A stretch of DNA of 8,760 bases from an uncultured bacterium (GTDB lineage Bacteria; Calescibacteriota; Calescibacteriia; Calescibacteriales; Calescibacteriaceae): the NCBI GenBank assembly GCA_938036315.1, contig CALHPK010000028.1, forward strand, positions 1-8,760. The letters run 5' to 3'. The translations under genes were made by a program, and so were the position numbers. This document shows, piece after piece, positions 1 to 8,414 of this stretch (the stretch's first letter is position 1; each line of letters opens with the position of its first letter). The notes below the pieces were generated by a model. It made no database searches. It was not told where the DNA came from and saw only the letters and a program-made list of their open reading frames with translations.

Positions 1-92
1 ATTTCCCTTGAGCTATTGCATGCTTCTATAAAGGCTCTGTTGTCATCAATTCTTAGGTCTCTTTTGAACCAATAGATAACTTTTCCGTACAT
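1..92 (-). CDS. phr: DNA photolyase / cryptochrome family, N-terminal fragment (runs off window)
   Basis: The reverse strand from the ATG at 92-90 reads 30 codons, open to the window edge: MYGKVIYWFKRDLRIDDN (residues 1-18), then RAFIEACNSSRE. This is the start of the photolyase alpha/beta (antenna-binding) domain, whose signature is hydrophobic-WFRRDLRLxDNxAL. Known family members repair UV-induced cyclobutane pyrimidine dimers in DNA using light, with FAD as catalytic cofactor; related cryptochromes are light sensors. An in-frame TAA lies eight codons upstream, so this ATG is the only reasonable start. The nearest Shine-Dalgarno-like AAGAGGA is about 15 nt upstream, which is rather far. The gene follows the glycosyltransferase on the same strand after about 200 bp of noncoding DNA. 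The FAD domain lies outside the window, so photolyase and cryptochrome cannot be separated here. Confidence 0.85.
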   Translation of the reverse strand, partial: MYGKVIYWFKRDLRIDDNRAFIEACNSSRE

Positions 93-289
93 ACTACTGG
101 ATTTTTATCCTCTTACAAAAATTTTTTCTTTTAATCCCAAAAGTAGTCTTGCTATCACAAGGGGCACTGGCAGTTCCACAACTTGCGATTTTTTCGCTTT
201 CAAGTACGTTGTTGGGATAATTCGTGACTACTTTTGCGGTAAGGCAGTTTATTTGCGCCTGTATGTGATAACAAAGTATGAATATTTTT
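93..289 (-). other. Noncoding region upstream of the photolyase, with structured-RNA potential
   Basis: About 200 bp between the glycosyltransferase stop and the photolyase ATG hold no convincing gene. The stretch is richer in GC and in inverted repeats than the AT-rich DNA around it. Complementary pairs, in + coordinates, are 138-148 with 226-236 (11 bp), 134-140 with 212-218 (7 bp), 153-159 with 264-270 (7 bp), and a compact hairpin 181-205 (ACTTG/CAAGT and GCGA/TCGC stems). The first three pairs cross one another, so they could form a pseudoknot or alternative folds. It may be a 5' leader of the photolyase mRNA, a small RNA, or the relic end of a mobile element. I recognise no known riboswitch class in it. 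Confidence 0.4.
138..236. repeat. 11-bp perfect inverted repeat enclosing a hairpin
   Basis: CAAAAGTAGTC at 138-148 is exactly complementary to GACTACTTTTG at 226-236. The 77 bp between them include an imperfect hairpin at 181-205 with a T-rich loop (A-rich on the minus strand). The long interior rules out a simple intrinsic terminator. On the minus strand the inner half is followed by an A/T-rich run before the photolyase start. Confidence 0.6.
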
Positions 290-1501
290 CTATTTTTTAA
301 TCTTTGAGATAAAGTCATATAATTCAATATATCTGCGTATCATTGTTTCTTCGGAGTATTTTTCATAAAGCTCTTTTGCTCGCATTGAAAGAATTTTTCT
401 GAGTTTAGGAGAGCTTAAAACTTCTACGACTGCCTGAGCGAGAGCCTGTGGGTTCTTAGGTGGAATAAGTTTTACATATCCCCCTGCAAAGAAAGGGATT
501 CCACCTACAGATGAGGCAATAATAGGGATTCCAAATTTTCCTGCTTCTAAAATTGTTATTCCCCAGGCTTCATTTAAGGATGGGACAACAAAAACATCAA
601 GAGTTTTGTAAATTTCTTCCGGATTTTCAATCCACCCGGTGAATATAAAGCTATCAGAAGATACGGATTCTTCTCCTATTTTTTGCAGATATGCTCTTTG
701 TGAACCATCTCCTGCCACTACAAAAAAAACATTTTTAACTTTGTCTTTTATAAATGGGAAAGCCTTGACGAAGTACTCTATACCTTTTACTGGCTCCAAT
801 CTAGCTATAGTTCCTACGATAAAATTCCCTTTGTTTTTCTTTGCCAAAATTGTTGCGATTACTTTATATTCATTTTCTTTATTTCTACCTTGATGTTCAT
901 TTTCTTTATTTCTACCTTGTTCGCCTTCAATCGACTGATCATAGGTTTTTTCTGTTAATAAAGCTTTGTAGTTTATTGGTGCTTTAGGTATTTCAAAGAA
1001 GTGAGATTTGCAGCCTATTGATTCGAATGCTTCTTTTTCCTCTTGTGTCCTGACAACGATTACATCTGTGATAAAGGATGCGAGATACTCTAAAAGTGAA
1101 ATGAGTAGGACTTTGGGTTTTGAGAAATATCCATAAAATACGTGGCCATGGGGTGAATATATAATATGTGGTACTTTGCATAATTTCCCTGCAATTCTCC
1201 CTAAAAGACCTGCCTTTGAGGTATGAAGGTGGAGTATATCGGGTTTTTGTTTATTTATGACTACTATAAGTTCAAGGAGCGATAGTATATCTCGCAAAAG
1301 TGATATCTCGCGTACTAAGTTCTTTATTCTAATGAGTCTTACATCTTGAGGTATGGGTATTTCATCTTTAGTGTATCCAGTTGCTATGACTTGATCGTAT
1401 ATTTTGTTTATTTGCTGATTTTTCGAAATATATAAAAGTTCGTAAGGCACTCCTCCTCTTTCCAGTCGAGTTATCACTCTGAGAATTTTTTTCTTCCTCA
1501 T
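290..1501 (-). CDS. Glycosyltransferase family 4 (GT-B fold)
   Basis: Predicted to transfer a sugar from a nucleotide-sugar donor to a glycan or lipid-linked acceptor at the cytoplasmic face of the membrane, probably in surface polysaccharide synthesis; donor and acceptor are not identifiable. The N-terminal Rossmann domain (about 1-180) starts KILRVITRLERGG and carries PDILHLHTSKAGLLGR (87-102) and SPHGHVFYGYFS (116-127), a motif set of one GT4 subgroup. The C-terminal domain begins near FIVGTIARLEPVKG (227-240) and contains the EX7E motif of retaining GT4 enzymes (E311-E319, EAWGITILE). The IPNGID-type motif usual near residue 170-180 is replaced by IPKAPINY. The linker at 195-212 holds a tandem repeat of QGRNKENE. 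Length (403 aa) is normal or slightly long. The ATG fits the family N-terminus, but no clear ribosome binding site precedes it. It diverges from thi4. Confidence 0.88.
   Translation of the reverse strand: MRKKKILRVITRLERGGVPYELLYISKNQQINKIYDQVIATGYTKDEIPIPQDVRLIRIKNLVREISLLRDILSLLELIVVINKQKPDILHLHTSKAGLLGRIAGKLCKVPHIIYSPHGHVFYGYFSKPKVLLISLLEYLASFITDVIVVRTQEEKEAFESIGCKSHFFEIPKAPINYKALLTEKTYDQSIEGEQGRNKENEHQGRNKENEYKVIATILAKKNKGNFIVGTIARLEPVKGIEYFVKAFPFIKDKVKNVFFVVAGDGSQRAYLQKIGEESVSSDSFIFTGWIENPEEIYKTLDVFVVPSLNEAWGITILEAGKFGIPIIASSVGGIPFFAGGYVKLIPPKNPQALAQAVVEVLSSPKLRKILSMRAKELYEKYSEETMIRRYIELYDFISKIKK
869..919 (-). repeat. In-frame tandem duplication (27-bp period) in the glycosyltransferase
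   Basis: Two identical 24-bp copies (869-892 and 896-919) lie 27 bp apart. They encode QGRNKENE-H followed by QGRNKENE-Y at residues 195-212. They sit in the hydrophilic linker between the two Rossmann domains, where added length is easily tolerated. Identical copies imply a recent duplication. Confidence 0.9.
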
Positions 1502-1617
1502 TTTAGCTGTAGAAAAAAGTTTTAGCTAATAGGCACTACTCTAATATAAACATTACAGATTTTCATTAATTTGTGGACATTTTGAATAAAATAAGATGAA
1601 TAAGGAGGGTTATATGT
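1502..1617. promoter_or_regulatory. Divergent promoter region between glycosyltransferase and thi4
   Basis: This 116-bp AT-rich gap separates two divergent starts and must hold a promoter for each. A TATATT hexamer on the minus strand (1543-1548 in + coordinates) could be a -10 box for the glycosyltransferase. On the plus strand, TTGTGG (1571-1576) and TAAGAT (1592-1597) are weak candidates for thi4. A direct repeat TTTTAGCT occurs at 1501-1508 and 1520-1527, 19 bp apart. No conserved TPP riboswitch core is visible, although the downstream gene makes the thiamine thiazole. The exact boxes are uncertain. Confidence 0.4.
1602..1609 (+). promoter_or_regulatory. Strong ribosome binding site for thi4
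   Basis: AAGGAGGG lies 8 nt before the ATG at 1618. Another ATG at 1614 is overlapped but runs into a TAG after two codons, so this site fixes the start at 1618. Confidence 0.85.
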
Positions 1618-2463
1618 ATGAATAGCAGTAAAAAGGGAGAAAAGGTTTTTTCTGAAATAGGTGAGGGAGAGATAACGCGTGCGATAGTATCTGGTTTTAT
1701 GAAGTTCTTTAATGAGTTTGCATTTTCTGATGTTATAATTTTGGGAGCGGGTCCTGCTGGACTTGTTGCAGGGCGAGAGCTTGCCAAAGCAGGAATTAAG
1801 GTTCTCGTGATAGAAAGAAACAACTACCTTGGCGGAGGTTTCTGGATAGGGGGTTATCTTATGAATACAATAACGGTAAGAGCTCCGGGACACGAAATTC
1901 TTAGGGAAATAGGCGTAAGATTAGAAGAAGTTAAACCGGGGCTTTTCGTCTCACACGGACCTGAGTCTGCCTCTAAGCTTATTGCAGCTGCCTGCGATGC
2001 TGGGGTCAGATTTTTGCAGATGACATCTTTTGATGACCTTGTCATAAGGGATGGTAGAGTCCGTGGAGTTGTTGTGAATTGGACACCAGTTTCTGCACTT
2101 CCCAGAGAAATAACTTGTGTTGATCCAATTGCGCTTGAGTGTTCTTTTTTAGTTGATGCAACCGGACACGATGCCTTTGCCGTCAAAAGCCTTGAGGCGC
2201 GCGGACTTGTGAAAACTAAAGGAATGGGAGCTATGTGGGTTGAGATGTCAGAAGATCTTTTGGTTGAACACACTGGAGAGGTTTTTCCCGGACTTTATGT
2301 CGCTGGAATGGCAGTTTCTGAAACCTACGGATTACCAAGAATGGGACCAACATTCGGCGGAGTTTTAATGTCTGGAAAAAGAGTTGCAGAACTTATAATA
2401 GATGAGATCAGAAAGTCCAAAGATAGAAGAAAGGAAGAGGGTAGAGCTGAGGCAGGAAGATAA
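1618..2463 (+). CDS. thi4: THI4-type thiamine thiazole synthase
   Basis: Makes the ADP-linked thiazole precursor of thiamine from NAD and glycine plus a sulfur source, in an iron-dependent reaction in the cytoplasm. The dinucleotide-binding motif GAGPAG is at 43-48, followed by VIERNNYLGGGFWIGG (64-79), VDATGHD (179-185) and a C-terminal GLPRMGPTFGGVLMSGKR (238-255), all diagnostic of the family. Length (281 aa) is normal for prokaryotic forms, with a charged C-terminal tail. The position that decides the sulfur source reads ITCVDP, so Cys167 aligns with the Cys that yeast THI4 sacrifices (in CMDP). Methanogen enzymes carry His there and use sulfide. Asp169 and His184 are candidate iron ligands. 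Older annotations call the archaeal proteins ribulose-1,5-bisphosphate synthetase. It is the first gene of a pair with the DUF6775-like gene, and by eye its GC content is higher than that gene's. Confidence 0.93.
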   Translation: MNSSKKGEKVFSEIGEGEITRAIVSGFMKFFNEFAFSDVIILGAGPAGLVAGRELAKAGIKVLVIERNNYLGGGFWIGGYLMNTITVRAPGHEILREIGVRLEEVKPGLFVSHGPESASKLIAAACDAGVRFLQMTSFDDLVIRDGRVRGVVVNWTPVSALPREITCVDPIALECSFLVDATGHDAFAVKSLEARGLVKTKGMGAMWVEMSEDLLVEHTGEVFPGLYVAGMAVSETYGLPRMGPTFGGVLMSGKRVAELIIDEIRKSKDRRKEEGRAEAGR

Positions 2464-3316
2464 AAATCAAGGATACGAAATAAAAGAAAAAATCGGGGGT
2501 CAGAGTAAAAAAACAGGAACTATAAAGATTTTTCATGAAGATTTAGAAGAATATGAAGTTGAATCATTTGTTAGCAAAGTAGATCAGCTTGCCCACAATT
2601 TAGGAATAAATATTCAAGTTGATTATATAGGGAATATATGGGACAATCTCAGAAAATCTGAGCATAGTTTGTTTAAGTATGATAGGATATTTGAAAAGCT
2701 TGTAAAAATTAGGGTTATCAGGTGGGACAAATTCCTCCTTCACGAGTATGTTTCTCCAGCTGAAAAATCATTTGAAAGAAGGAGGGCGCAAGGTATAATA
2801 AAAAGTTATGGAATAGTTTATGATGGATTCGGTATCATCGGAGTGTTCAGGGAGTATCTTGCTTCCCAGTTTTTCCCTCTCACTTATGATGAGGTGCCAG
2901 TTATAATAACAAACAGGCAAATTGCTACCTTGGGAGATGATGGTAGATATCATCTCAGAATTGCTGTTTTGGGACACCCAGCAGTTATATCTAAACAAGG
3001 GTTGTTTTCAGCTCCTGCTAAACCTAAGGAGTATCACATTGCTAAGCTAGTAAAAGAAGATGAAGCTTTGCTTATAGGGATGGAGATTGAGGAAAAAATA
3101 AGAAAGCATCTACCTGAATTGTTATCTCCTTATATACTTTCTGCATTTTTGTGGATAAATTATGGGATATCTTTTTGTATGGATCGTTCGTGCTTATTTT
3201 CTGATTCTCACACTATCGATGAATTATTCGACTCTAAACTTCAGGTTCAGTTGAAACTCTGCAGGTATCATAAAAGTAAGATAGACGAAATCAGATTAGG
3301 TTTGGATAAAGATTAG
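2402..3316 (+). CDS. DUF6775-like conserved protein (putative metallopeptidase family), function unknown
   Basis: No biochemical function can be assigned. From memory the sequence matches a mainly archaeal family named DUF6775 (described as putative metallopeptidase): YDGF (140-143), ITNR (169-172), RYHLRIAVLGHPAVIS (182-197), GLFSAPAKPKEYH (200-212), then FCMDRSCLFSDSH (258-270) and a terminal CRYH (287-290). The last two blocks hold Cys, Asp and His residues that could bind metal. No HExxH motif, signal peptide or membrane segment is seen. The conserved part starts near residue 40 (TIKIFHEDLEEYEV); the first 36 residues are charged and lie partly in the 62-nt overlap with thi4. The ATG at 2402 is the only ATG before the conserved region but has a poor ribosome binding site; a non-ATG start such as CTG at 2447 is possible. 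Overlap implies co-transcription with thi4. Confidence 0.65.
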   Translation: MRSESPKIEERKRVELRQEDKNQGYEIKEKIGGQSKKTGTIKIFHEDLEEYEVESFVSKVDQLAHNLGINIQVDYIGNIWDNLRKSEHSLFKYDRIFEKLVKIRVIRWDKFLLHEYVSPAEKSFERRRAQGIIKSYGIVYDGFGIIGVFREYLASQFFPLTYDEVPVIITNRQIATLGDDGRYHLRIAVLGHPAVISKQGLFSAPAKPKEYHIAKLVKEDEALLIGMEIEEKIRKHLPELLSPYILSAFLWINYGISFCMDRSCLFSDSHTIDELFDSKLQVQLKLCRYHKSKIDEIRLGLDKD

Positions 3317-3352
3317 ATAAAATTGAGATAAGATTTTTTGGAACTTGTAGAT

Positions 3353-4353
3353 TTAGATAAGATGAAGTTTCAATTTACCTTTTTTCAGGAGGCTTATTTG
3401 CTTTTTAAGGAGTGAAACTTTTTTTACTGCTTCATCCAGTCTACTTTGTATTTCTTTTCTATTTTCCTTTATGAATTTTGCGAAATTTTCGAATGTTTTT
3501 GCCAAGAGATTGTAATTGTCGGAGCATATAAGAAGTATATCGCAGCCAGCTAAGAAAGCTTTGATTGCCAGTTCGGGGATATCTCCATAATTTTTCAGAG
3601 CGTCCATACACAGATCATCGGAGATTATAAAACCATGGAAGAATTCTTTTAGCTTTTGAAGGCATACCGGAGATAATGTGCAAGGAAGGTTGTTATCGAT
3701 GCCCTTTATGATTATGTGTGATGTCATTATGCCATATACTGAATTAGAAATTCTTGCAAATGGTAGGATATGTTTTTGGATCTCTTCTTGGTCAGGTTCC
3801 GATATGGGCAGTGTGATGTGTGAATCTTCGGATACAAGACCGTGCCCCGGGAAGTGTTTAGCTACTGGAAGGATTCCACCTGAGAGCATTCCATTTGCAA
3901 AAGCTTCTGCAATTTTGCATGTTATTTGTGGATCTTGGGAGTAAGCTCTATCTCCTATTACTGTATTGTTGTATCCATATAAGTCTACAACTGGAGCAAA
4001 GTTTATATCTATACCAAGATATGACAAAAATGATCCGAGTTTTTTCCCAAGTTCAATTATTTCATCGTCAGATATTTCTCCTCTCTCATATAGTTCTCCG
4101 ATTTTTCTGGCGGGCGGTAACTCAAAGGGGGGCTCAATTCTCTTCACTCTTCCTCCTTCCTCATCTATCGAGATCAGAATGTTTTTTACTATCCCTTTTA
4201 TTGAGAATATGAATTCTCTTGTCTCTTCATAGCTCGGTGGAATATTTTTCGAAAAGAGTATTATACCAAGTGGTTTGTAGGTTTTAAGGAAATCCTGTAG
4301 TTCTTTATCTATTCTGTTCCCTTTTATACCTACTATGAAAAGACCTGCTAGCA

Positions 4354-4354
<1 letters not shown>
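3353..4354 (-). CDS. nagZ: Beta-N-acetylhexosaminidase, glycoside hydrolase family 3 (NagZ type)
   Basis: Removes N-acetylglucosamine from 1,6-anhydro-muropeptides during cell-wall recycling in the cytoplasm. The GH3 signature KHFPGHG is at 166-172, followed by EDSH, whose Asp177-His179 dyad serves as general acid/base in NagZ enzymes. The nucleophile motif SDDL is at 245-248 (Asp246 most likely). IDEEGGRVKR (63-72) and the GIDINFAPVVDL block (114-125) also match the family. At 333 aa it is a single-domain enzyme of usual NagZ length, without a signal peptide, which argues for the cytoplasmic recycling form rather than a secreted glucosidase. Its ATG overlaps the ligA stop by one base (TAATG at 4356-4352), so translation is probably coupled. 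It ends in a basic Lys/Leu-rich tail and converges on the DUF6775-like gene 36 bp away. Confidence 0.93.
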
Positions 4355-6633
<2,279 letters not shown>

Positions 6634-7827
6634 CTACTTTACTTGCATTTGTGTAAGAAAATCTCTATCAAATTCTAAAAAAATGATTCCATCTGAAGTA
6701 TGCATAATAAAAATATCGTCATAAAGAAGCGGTATATTAAAGAAACTCGGAGAACTTACTGGGAGCGAAAAGGAATAAGCTTCCCCATTTCTAATCAAAA
6801 GTAGCTTATCATTATACTTTGCAAAAATACCATAACTTGTTGAAATAGGAAAGGAAAAATCTAATCCATCAATGAGATTATCAAAAAGAAAATCCCCATC
6901 TAAGCTGAAACCTGCTATATAACCGCTACTGCTTAAAACCAAAATTATATCATTAAATTGTATCGGTGTAACCAATATATCATTTATATCTATATATTCT
7001 GCGAATTTCAATTTATTCTCTGAAAAAAGAAGTAGCATAGTTTTTGAAGAAGGTTTTAATACATCTGATACAAAGGATATTGCTGAAACAAAAAATTTTT
7101 CGTTAAAAATATATGGGTATACTTGTGAGGTAATAAGAATAGAAATTTCCTCACCAAAAAAACACAATTGTAATTCTGCAGCAAATATTCCATCGCCTAT
7201 CTTAGTAGGTCTATCCTTTAAAATAAAAATACCTTTTTCGGTAGTGATTACAAAATTTCTACTGAATGCCATATGAACTATATTTTCTGGGAGCTGATAA
7301 ATATTTTTCATCATACCATCGTATCCGAAAATATAAACTTTATCTTCTACTCCAACGGCAACTTCTTCTGAGGATGATGCTATTGAGATAGGCTCACTAT
7401 CTAAATCGATTTTAGAAAGCTCCGAGCCATTGCATGAGAATACAAAAATAGTCTTTCCAAAATATGTAAAAACTTTATCTTTTAAAGTTGCACAATAATA
7501 ATTAGTTCTATTCTTAAAGCCCATATCTTTCACCATAATGTTGTTCCCATATAAATCGAAAACGTATAAAGTTCCACCTATATTCGTGAAAATATTTGAA
7601 TTACATAGACAGAAATTAGAACCCATTATAAAACTTTCTAAATTTCCTAAGGTCACAATTTTTCTCAGTTTTATTTTATTACTCTCAACTATTTTCAGGT
7701 TCCTAACTATATTAAAATTACTATTACTTTTTTTAAGTTCACACTTTGATTCTATGTACTTGTAACAGGAAAAAAGGATAAAAAGGGGAAGAAATTTTAC
7801 AATTTTTAGCATGGTGGTTTGAACCAT
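6634..7827 (-). CDS. Predicted beta-propeller lipoprotein, function unknown
   Basis: I do not recognise a specific family. The N-terminus has Lys residues, a hydrophobic stretch and a lipobox-like LFSC (Cys21), indicating an exported lipoprotein anchored through that Cys; Phe at -2 is not ideal. The rest is beta-rich, with about seven or eight modules 35-45 residues apart, each with a strand followed by a D/NG turn: GGTLYVFDLYGN (84-95), GKTIFVFSCNGS (124-135), EDKVYIFGYDGM (161-172), EKGIFILKD (197-205), SGYIAGFSLDGD (301-312), NDKLLLIRNGEA (339-350), DGIIFLEFD (379-387). This fits a PQQ-like or WD-like propeller. The ATG at 7827 follows GGAGG by only 3 nt; an in-frame ATG at 7812 keeps the signal peptide and overlaps the RHS stop as ATGCTAA. 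Either way it overlaps the upstream RHS gene, so it could be the cognate immunity protein (inference). Confidence 0.7.
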   Translation of the reverse strand: MVQTTMLKIVKFLPLFILFSCYKYIESKCELKKSNSNFNIVRNLKIVESNKIKLRKIVTLGNLESFIMGSNFCLCNSNIFTNIGGTLYVFDLYGNNIMVKDMGFKNRTNYYCATLKDKVFTYFGKTIFVFSCNGSELSKIDLDSEPISIASSSEEVAVGVEDKVYIFGYDGMMKNIYQLPENIVHMAFSRNFVITTEKGIFILKDRPTKIGDGIFAAELQLCFFGEEISILITSQVYPYIFNEKFFVSAISFVSDVLKPSSKTMLLLFSENKLKFAEYIDINDILVTPIQFNDIILVLSSSGYIAGFSLDGDFLFDNLIDGLDFSFPISTSYGIFAKYNDKLLLIRNGEAYSFSLPVSSPSFFNIPLLYDDIFIMHTSDGIIFLEFDRDFLTQMQVK

Positions 7828-8414
7828 TCGCCTCCAAATATATTTTTAAGGGGGCAATTTACAGCTAAGCAAAATAACCACCTTTCATCCCCACTTAATC
7901 TTTGTATTTCAGATACAATATCTCCATCAGATACAATATCTCCAATTTTTTTGCCTTTTAATCTGTTTGATAAATTTTCAGCCGCTCGTTTTATTGCTGA
8001 ACAACTTTTGCTATCTCCACATCTTGAACTTGTTCCATAAACTGTCTCAACCCAACATTCTACTCTGCAGTACCAATATGCAAGCCACCAGGGACAAATA
8101 CAACACCTGAATTTCAATCCTAATATATCAGTTCCGAATAATTTGCCTTTTGTAGTAAAGAAAGGCCTACAACTACAATCTCCAATTATTGCAAATACTG
8201 TCGGAGGAATAACAGCATATGCTGCAACAGTACCAATTATTACCCATACCCACCATGCAAGCTTGCCTGTTGGATCTGAAAAAACTATGGGGTTATTCTT
8301 TGCATATTCATATAAATCACAGAAACCCTTATCGCAGATTTGCCTACATGAAGGATCAATTTCAATAAACCTCCCAATTCTCGCATCATATACTCTCGCC
8401 CTATAATTGAACAT
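7806..8414 (-). CDS. RHS repeat-associated core end with Cys-rich C-terminal tip
   Basis: Residues 1-50 are the end of the RHS core: YRARVYDARIGRFIEIDP (4-21) and LYEYAKNNPIVFSDPTG (34-50). RHS proteins form a beta-cage shell that presents a variable C-terminal domain, often a toxin. The tip after DPTG (about 152 aa) is not a family I recognise. It starts with a hydrophobic segment WWVWVIIGTVAAYAVIPPTV (54-73), carries 12 Cys (including CCIC at 104-107) plus several Trp, and ends PPC. Three further Cys (23, 27, 32) sit in the core loop, which is unusual. The ATG at 8414 is internal to the core: the same frame stays open to 8555 and encodes more core (EYKYSPFGEVL, then TFIGREYLERLG), so the listed start is formal, not biological. 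It belongs with the fragment at 8401-8760 and overlaps the lipoprotein gene. Confidence 0.8.
   Translation of the reverse strand: MFNYRARVYDARIGRFIEIDPSCRQICDKGFCDLYEYAKNNPIVFSDPTGKLAWWVWVIIGTVAAYAVIPPTVFAIIGDCSCRPFFTTKGKLFGTDILGLKFRCCICPWWLAYWYCRVECWVETVYGTSSRCGDSKSCSAIKRAAENLSNRLKGKKIGDIVSDGDIVSEIQRLSGDERWLFCLAVNCPLKNIFGGEWFKPPC
7909..7944 (-). repeat. 18-bp in-frame tandem duplication in the RHS tip
   Basis: TCAGATACAATATCTCCA occurs twice, perfectly, at 7909-7926 and 7927-7944. It gives the protein run IGDIVSDGDIVS around residues 158-168 of the tip. Two identical adjacent copies imply a recent slippage event that kept the frame. Confidence 0.9.

Noticed and set aside
94-327. 77-codon minus-strand ORF overlapping the glycosyltransferase 3' end
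   Set aside because: Its first residues are antisense-frame shadow of the glycosyltransferase, it has no ribosome binding site, and the remainder lies in the repeat-rich noncoding region. A possible TnpB-tail likeness is kept only as a hypothesis.
1502-1617. TPP riboswitch before thi4
   Set aside because: The conserved TPP core (CUGAGA and the ACCUGAUCUGGAUAAUGCC-like part) is absent and the space is too short for a full aptamer plus ribosome binding site.
1522-1893. 123-codon minus-strand ORF across the thi4 start
   Set aside because: It is antisense to a clear thi4 gene, has no domain-like features and no initiation signal.
3317-3352. Bidirectional terminator between the DUF6775-like gene and nagZ
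   Set aside because: There is a short T-run but no stable GC-rich stem in the 36-bp convergent gap.
8412-8414. ATG at 8414 as the true start of a small stand-alone RHS protein
   Set aside because: The core motif continues in the same frame upstream of it (GREYLERLG before MFNYRARVYD), so the ATG is an internal methionine of a larger broken gene.
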